From NCBI RefSeq assembly GCF_003602235.1, contig NZ_QZVS01000061.1, positions 1-44,030 of the forward strand: 44,030 nt of DNA. Reading direction: 5' to 3'. This DNA is from Cryobacterium melibiosiphilum (GTDB lineage: Bacteria > Actinomycetota > Actinomycetes > Actinomycetales > Microbacteriaceae). The notes below the pieces were generated by a model. It searched no databases, had not been told where the DNA came from, and saw only the letters and a program-made list of their open reading frames with translations. This document shows, one piece after another, positions 41,235 to 44,030 of the stretch (the stretch's first letter is position 1; each line of letters opens with the position of its first letter). Both the position numbers and the translations under genes were made by a program.

Positions 41235-42053
41235 ATGACGACTAGTGCTCTTCTCCCGACTGTGCTGCGAACTCGGTTGACCGCGTTCATCAGTGAACAT
41301 CGGCGGTTAGCCCCGGGATTTCTCGACCGTGTCGTCGTCACGGGGTCCGCGACCGCCGGCGACTGGTGGGAGGGCACTAGCGACATCGATCTCGTACTGG
41401 TCATCCGACGTGCACCGAGTCAGGATGAATTGGTCGCGCTCGGAGAGCTGCATCGATCCACGATTTCGGAAGGTCCAGTCGACGGCGTCTACCTGACCGA
41501 GCAGCAGCTTGCTGAGGGGCCAGATACTGTCGGGGCGGCGCCCCAAGTCGTCGAGGGCGCGCTTGATACACAGGCGCGCGGCACACAGTTGACCTGGGTG
41601 ACATGGCGTGAGGTTGAGTCTGGTGTTGAGGGTGTCGTCGACGCGGTCGGCGCAATAACCTGGATGCCTTCCGCGAGGCGTTTCCCCGGGGCGGAGGAAG
41701 GCGCGCGTGCGTTCTCACGACACAACCTCCGCGACTACTGGCAACCCCTCGGAATTCGAGCTCGGGCTCAACTCTTTTCACGTTGTGACAGTGATCCCGT
41801 TGATCCTGTGACTGTGCGATGGATCGCGCTCGGTCCAGCTCGCCTGGTGGCGACGATCGAAACCGGTGATGTCATATCGAAGTCTGCAAGCGGCGCATTC
41901 GCGGCAGAGCGCTGGCCAGCGCACGCCGAGTTTCTTTTACGAGCAGTCGCGTCCCGAACAGGGGAGGACATCCCCTTTACTGTCGCGGATGCGCGGCAAG
42001 CATTGGACCTGCTAGACCAATGCGTGGAAATCACCGGCGTCGACGGTCGCTAA
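41235..42053 (+). CDS. Nucleotidyltransferase, aminoglycoside adenylyltransferase-like
   Basis: 272 residues from ATG 41235; an in-frame GTG at 41226 is an alternative. The active-site pattern GSATAGDWWEGTSDIDLVLVI (GSx-x-x-GD then SDIDL) is that of polymerase-beta-type nucleotidyltransferases related to ANT(3'') and DUF4111 proteins. The C-terminal helical domain would bind the acceptor. Whether it modifies an aminoglycoside or another small molecule cannot be told. It is preceded by a long empty region and followed by an unrelated kinase gene on the other strand. Confidence 0.75.
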   Translation: MTTSALLPTVLRTRLTAFISEHRRLAPGFLDRVVVTGSATAGDWWEGTSDIDLVLVIRRAPSQDELVALGELHRSTISEGPVDGVYLTEQQLAEGPDTVGAAPQVVEGALDTQARGTQLTWVTWREVESGVEGVVDAVGAITWMPSARRFPGAEEGARAFSRHNLRDYWQPLGIRARAQLFSRCDSDPVDPVTVRWIALGPARLVATIETGDVISKSASGAFAAERWPAHAEFLLRAVASRTGEDIPFTVADARQALDLLDQCVEITGVDGR

Positions 42054-42112
42054 TGCAAGCCTTCGACCAAAGCGCCCGATAGCCGTTCGGCATACGGACA
42101 TCTGATCTGCAC

Positions 42113-42595
42113 TCATCGGCTTTCGAGGACGCGACTGACAATTTCGGCGACGGTTTCGTGAGGTCCGATGCGGCGTTCCTGGACAAAGCTGAGTGGCTGC
42201 CAGCCGTGATACCAGCTGACCATGTCCTGTGCGGTGAAGTCCACTGACTTTGAGCGAGTTTGGTGGCGAAGTACTGTTTCTTCAAGACTGAGGTCGAAAG
42301 CATAAAAGCGGGAGTCGTTCACGGACGATCTGATGCGGTTGAGCATCGGCGAGTAGCGGCCAGCGTTGAAAATTCCGTCAAGGATCACGTGCTGCCCCTT
42401 GGCGAGGCAGTGTTTTGCCGCAGCTTCGAGGAGATCCGCGTGAGCGTGACTGTCCTGCTCTTGGTCGTCATAAATCGTTCGACGAAAATAGTCCTGGCTG
42501 AGGACGGCGGCTGATCCCGGGAGCTCCGACTGAAGTCGGGCCGCGATGGTGCTCTTCCCGGAGCCGGAGTTCCCGCGAAGAACGATTAGCATCAT
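42113..42595 (-). CDS. Small P-loop kinase (AAA, zeta/Tmk-like)
   Basis: 160 residues from ATG 42595, or from the next ATG at 42592. The protein starts MLIVLRGNSGSGKSTIAARL, so Walker A lies at residues ~8-15 as in shikimate, gluconate and chloramphenicol-phosphotransferase-like kinases. The phrases VLSQDYFRR, HVILDGIFNAGRYSPML and FYAFDLSLEETVLRHQTRS are the acceptor site and lid of that group. The frame is open 74 codons upstream but that part overlaps the divergent gene. Substrate unknown; a small-molecule or antibiotic kinase is possible. Confidence 0.8.
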   Translation of the reverse strand: MMLIVLRGNSGSGKSTIAARLQSELPGSAAVLSQDYFRRTIYDDQEQDSHAHADLLEAAAKHCLAKGQHVILDGIFNAGRYSPMLNRIRSSVNDSRFYAFDLSLEETVLRHQTRSKSVDFTAQDMVSWYHGWQPLSFVQERRIGPHETVAEIVSRVLESR

Positions 42596-42631
42596 TCGAC
42601 AGTAATGGGCACGGTCAGGCCCTACGTTGTA

Positions 42632-43126
42632 ATGATGGACCTTTCCGGAGCACCAATTAGAGTTCGTCCCGCGTATTTTAGTGATTTGGACGCACTGGTT
42701 CGGCTGGGACTCGGCATTCAACGTCTGCATGCCGATGGTCGCCCGGATCTGTTCGTTGAACCTTCCAGTGAAGCGCTTCAAGATTTTTTCCGCGCACGAT
42801 TCTCTGACGGCAGCCACATGCTGATAGCCGAATCGAACTCGAACAGCCCAATCGGATATTTGCTAGCTGAACACGCGACGCGCGACGCCAACCCGTTCAA
42901 GACGGCTTCCTCGGTCCTGTACATTCACCATATTGCGGTTGAATCGAGTGCTCAATCCGGAGGTGTCGGTCGTGAGCTCATGAAGGGCGCAGTGACACTC
43001 GCCAGCGAACTGGGAGTGTCGACGCTCCGTCTCGACTCATGGCACTTCAACACCCAAGCTCATGGATTCTTCGAGACCGAAGGCTTTACGCCAGTCAACA
43101 TCGTCTTCGAGAAACTTCTAATGTAG
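42632..43126 (+). CDS. GNAT-family N-acetyltransferase
   Basis: 164 residues from ATG 42632; an upstream in-frame ATG at 42605 leaves only 9 bp to the divergent kinase gene, so I prefer 42632 or the adjacent ATG 42635. The fold is clear: IRVRPAYFSDLDALVRLG, SVLYIHHIAVESSAQSGGVGRELM (acetyl-CoA loop QSGGVG) and FETEGF near the end. Such enzymes acetylate amines, including antibiotics or protein N-termini. The substrate is unknown. It forms a divergent pair with the kinase. Confidence 0.85.
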   Translation: MMDLSGAPIRVRPAYFSDLDALVRLGLGIQRLHADGRPDLFVEPSSEALQDFFRARFSDGSHMLIAESNSNSPIGYLLAEHATRDANPFKTASSVLYIHHIAVESSAQSGGVGRELMKGAVTLASELGVSTLRLDSWHFNTQAHGFFETEGFTPVNIVFEKLLM

Positions 43127-43250
43127 CTCTCGACCTAAGCAATCGAATACCGCTGAATTGACTCTCCGGACGCCCCACGCCAAGAGCACAGGCTGAGCGT
43201 CCCGTTTAGCGTTGGTGAACGAGTGCAACCGCAGCGACGTTAGGAGAGCC

Positions 43251-43936
43251 GTGAGTCGCAAGCTGGTCTTCGTCCACGGTTCTGGGCGAGTAGGTGCCGC
43301 TAATTGGCCGAACCAGGTTGAGCTCTTCGCTGATGCGGTTTTCCTGACGATGCCCGGTTATGGAGACGAGAGCCCCGCTGCCACGAACATGGACGAATGG
43401 GTGAGCCGAGTCCTAGACCTGGACGGTGAGATGGACGTAGTGGCTCATTCTTATGGAGGATTGCCGGCGATCTTCTCGGCTGCGCGAGCGCCTGAGCGTG
43501 TGCGGTCGCTGACTCTGTTTGAGCCCGCCGCCTATTCCTATGCCCGTGGGCGGCTGAACGCGGAGGCGATGATCGACCGGATGACGCCGATCGTCGATAA
43601 GGCCCCCATCATGAGCACCATCGAGTACCACCTCAGCTTCATCTCGGCTCTTACGGGTTCTGGACCGCCGCAGCCGCAACATGACTCCGAGCTCATCGCG
43701 GCTGAGAGAAACCGATTGCTCGCCGCTCCTTGGTCGTTCGACCTGCCGACCGACGTACTGTCGGCGGTGCCGACTCTGGTTCTCACCGGTGCTTGGAACG
43801 AAGAGTACGAAGAAATCGGCCAGACGATGGCCTATGCAGGGGGCGCCATGCTCAGCTCGCCGGCTTCGGTCACCGCGTTCAGGACCACCCTGATGCGAAC
43901 TCCACGATTACCGGCTGGGTCTCATCGCACGCTTAG
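43251..43936 (+). pseudogene. Alpha/beta hydrolase with a C-terminal frameshift
   Basis: From GTG 43251 (behind AGGAG) the protein reads SRKLVFVHGSGRVGAANW with oxyanion HG, nucleophile in VAHSYGGLP, and continues to TMAYAGG. After the GGGGG at 43839-43843 the open frame becomes meaningless, while a frame shifted by one gives HAQLAGFGHRVQDHPDAN, which contains the missing catalytic histidine, and ends WVSSHA at 43934-43936. So one G is probably missing. The final stop lies in the insertion-sequence-like end that starts at 43933. Either a dead enzyme or a sequencing indel. Confidence 0.75.
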
Positions 43937-44030
43937 CCTCGATCCACCGGTCCGGCTTGAGTGAGCGTGCTCGCTGATTTCTGAGCGGTGTTGTGGTGGT
44001 GGGCGCGGCGAAGCTGTCGGCCTTGCTGCC
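43933..44030. mobile_element. End of a second IS1380-like element, running off the window
   Basis: TTAGCCTCGATCCACCGGTC resembles both ends of the element at 32501-34161, and the following bases share GAGCG and CTGATTTC with its left end. Only the first ~98 bp lie in the window. Confidence 0.5.

Overview
The window is high-GC DNA with GTG/TTG starts, many ATGA and TGATG gene overlaps and actinobacterial families (DUF4913, SCO6880-type conjugation protein, NrdH-redoxin, actinobacterial plasmid ParB-like protein). It is best read as part of a conjugative plasmid or integrative element of an actinomycete, possibly Microbacteriaceae (inference). I see no rRNA, no tRNA and no convincing CRISPR array. 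No relaxase or integrase is visible; a relaxase may lie beyond the left edge.

Layout. (1) 0.1-10.0 kb, minus strand: a tightly overlapped type IV secretion operon, reading leftward from 10,018: degenerate ParA-like protein, small VirB2-like membrane protein, VirB8-like anchored protein, VirB6/TrbL-like channel protein, SCO6880-like protein, VirB4-like ATPase, VirD4/TraG coupling protein, DUF4913 protein, and two uncertain small genes. (2) 10.2-14.7 kb, plus strand, divergent from a shared AT-rich promoter: excisionase-like HTH regulator, lipoprotein, two-domain cell-wall hydrolase (VirB1-like), ParA/MinD-like ATPase, FHA protein, small DNA-binding-like protein. (3) 14.7-16.8 kb: a primase-polymerase type replication protein. 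(4) 16.8-23.1 kb: structured non-coding DNA and a block typical of a conjugation leading region: ArdC antirestriction protein, small zinc-binding-like protein, NrdH-redoxin, SSB, ParA, ParB-like protein and small genes. This block has two unusual repeat systems: a ~200-nt structured non-coding element present twice (17.07-17.30 and 19.11-19.36 kb), and a palindrome around TAATAGTACTATTA that recurs just upstream of almost every gene and in places contains a -10 hexamer 17 nt from a -35-like hexamer. Two genes of this block are broken, one by a 14-bp tandem duplication and one by a single-base frameshift.

(5) 23.1-30.8 kb is a defence cargo: RCC1-repeat protein, GIY-YIG nuclease, an adenine methylase with a likely restriction endonuclease, a lone Cas2-like protein and an AbiEi/AbiEii toxin-antitoxin pair with a nested dyad operator. 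A 15-bp sequence recurs at three module edges. (6) 31.2-35.4 kb is transposon wreckage: serine resolvase, frameshifted and truncated Tn552/TniA-like transposase, complete IS1380-family element, a PycTM-like (Pycsar) membrane effector cut off by that element, and an unknown divergent gene. (7) 36.1-44.0 kb looks like ordinary accessory genes: GntR regulator with a membrane protein and a perfect operator, a zinc-independent dehydrogenase, ECF sigma factor with a likely anti-sigma protein, nucleotidyltransferase, small kinase, acetyltransferase and a frameshifted alpha/beta hydrolase ending in a second insertion-sequence-like end.

Functionally, regions 1-2 would build the transfer channel, region 3 replicates the element, region 4 would protect and establish the incoming single strand (antirestriction, SSB, partition), and region 5 protects the host. 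Several disruptions sit at short homopolymers, so assembly indels must be excluded before calling them biological. All calls come from reading the sequence; no database search was made.
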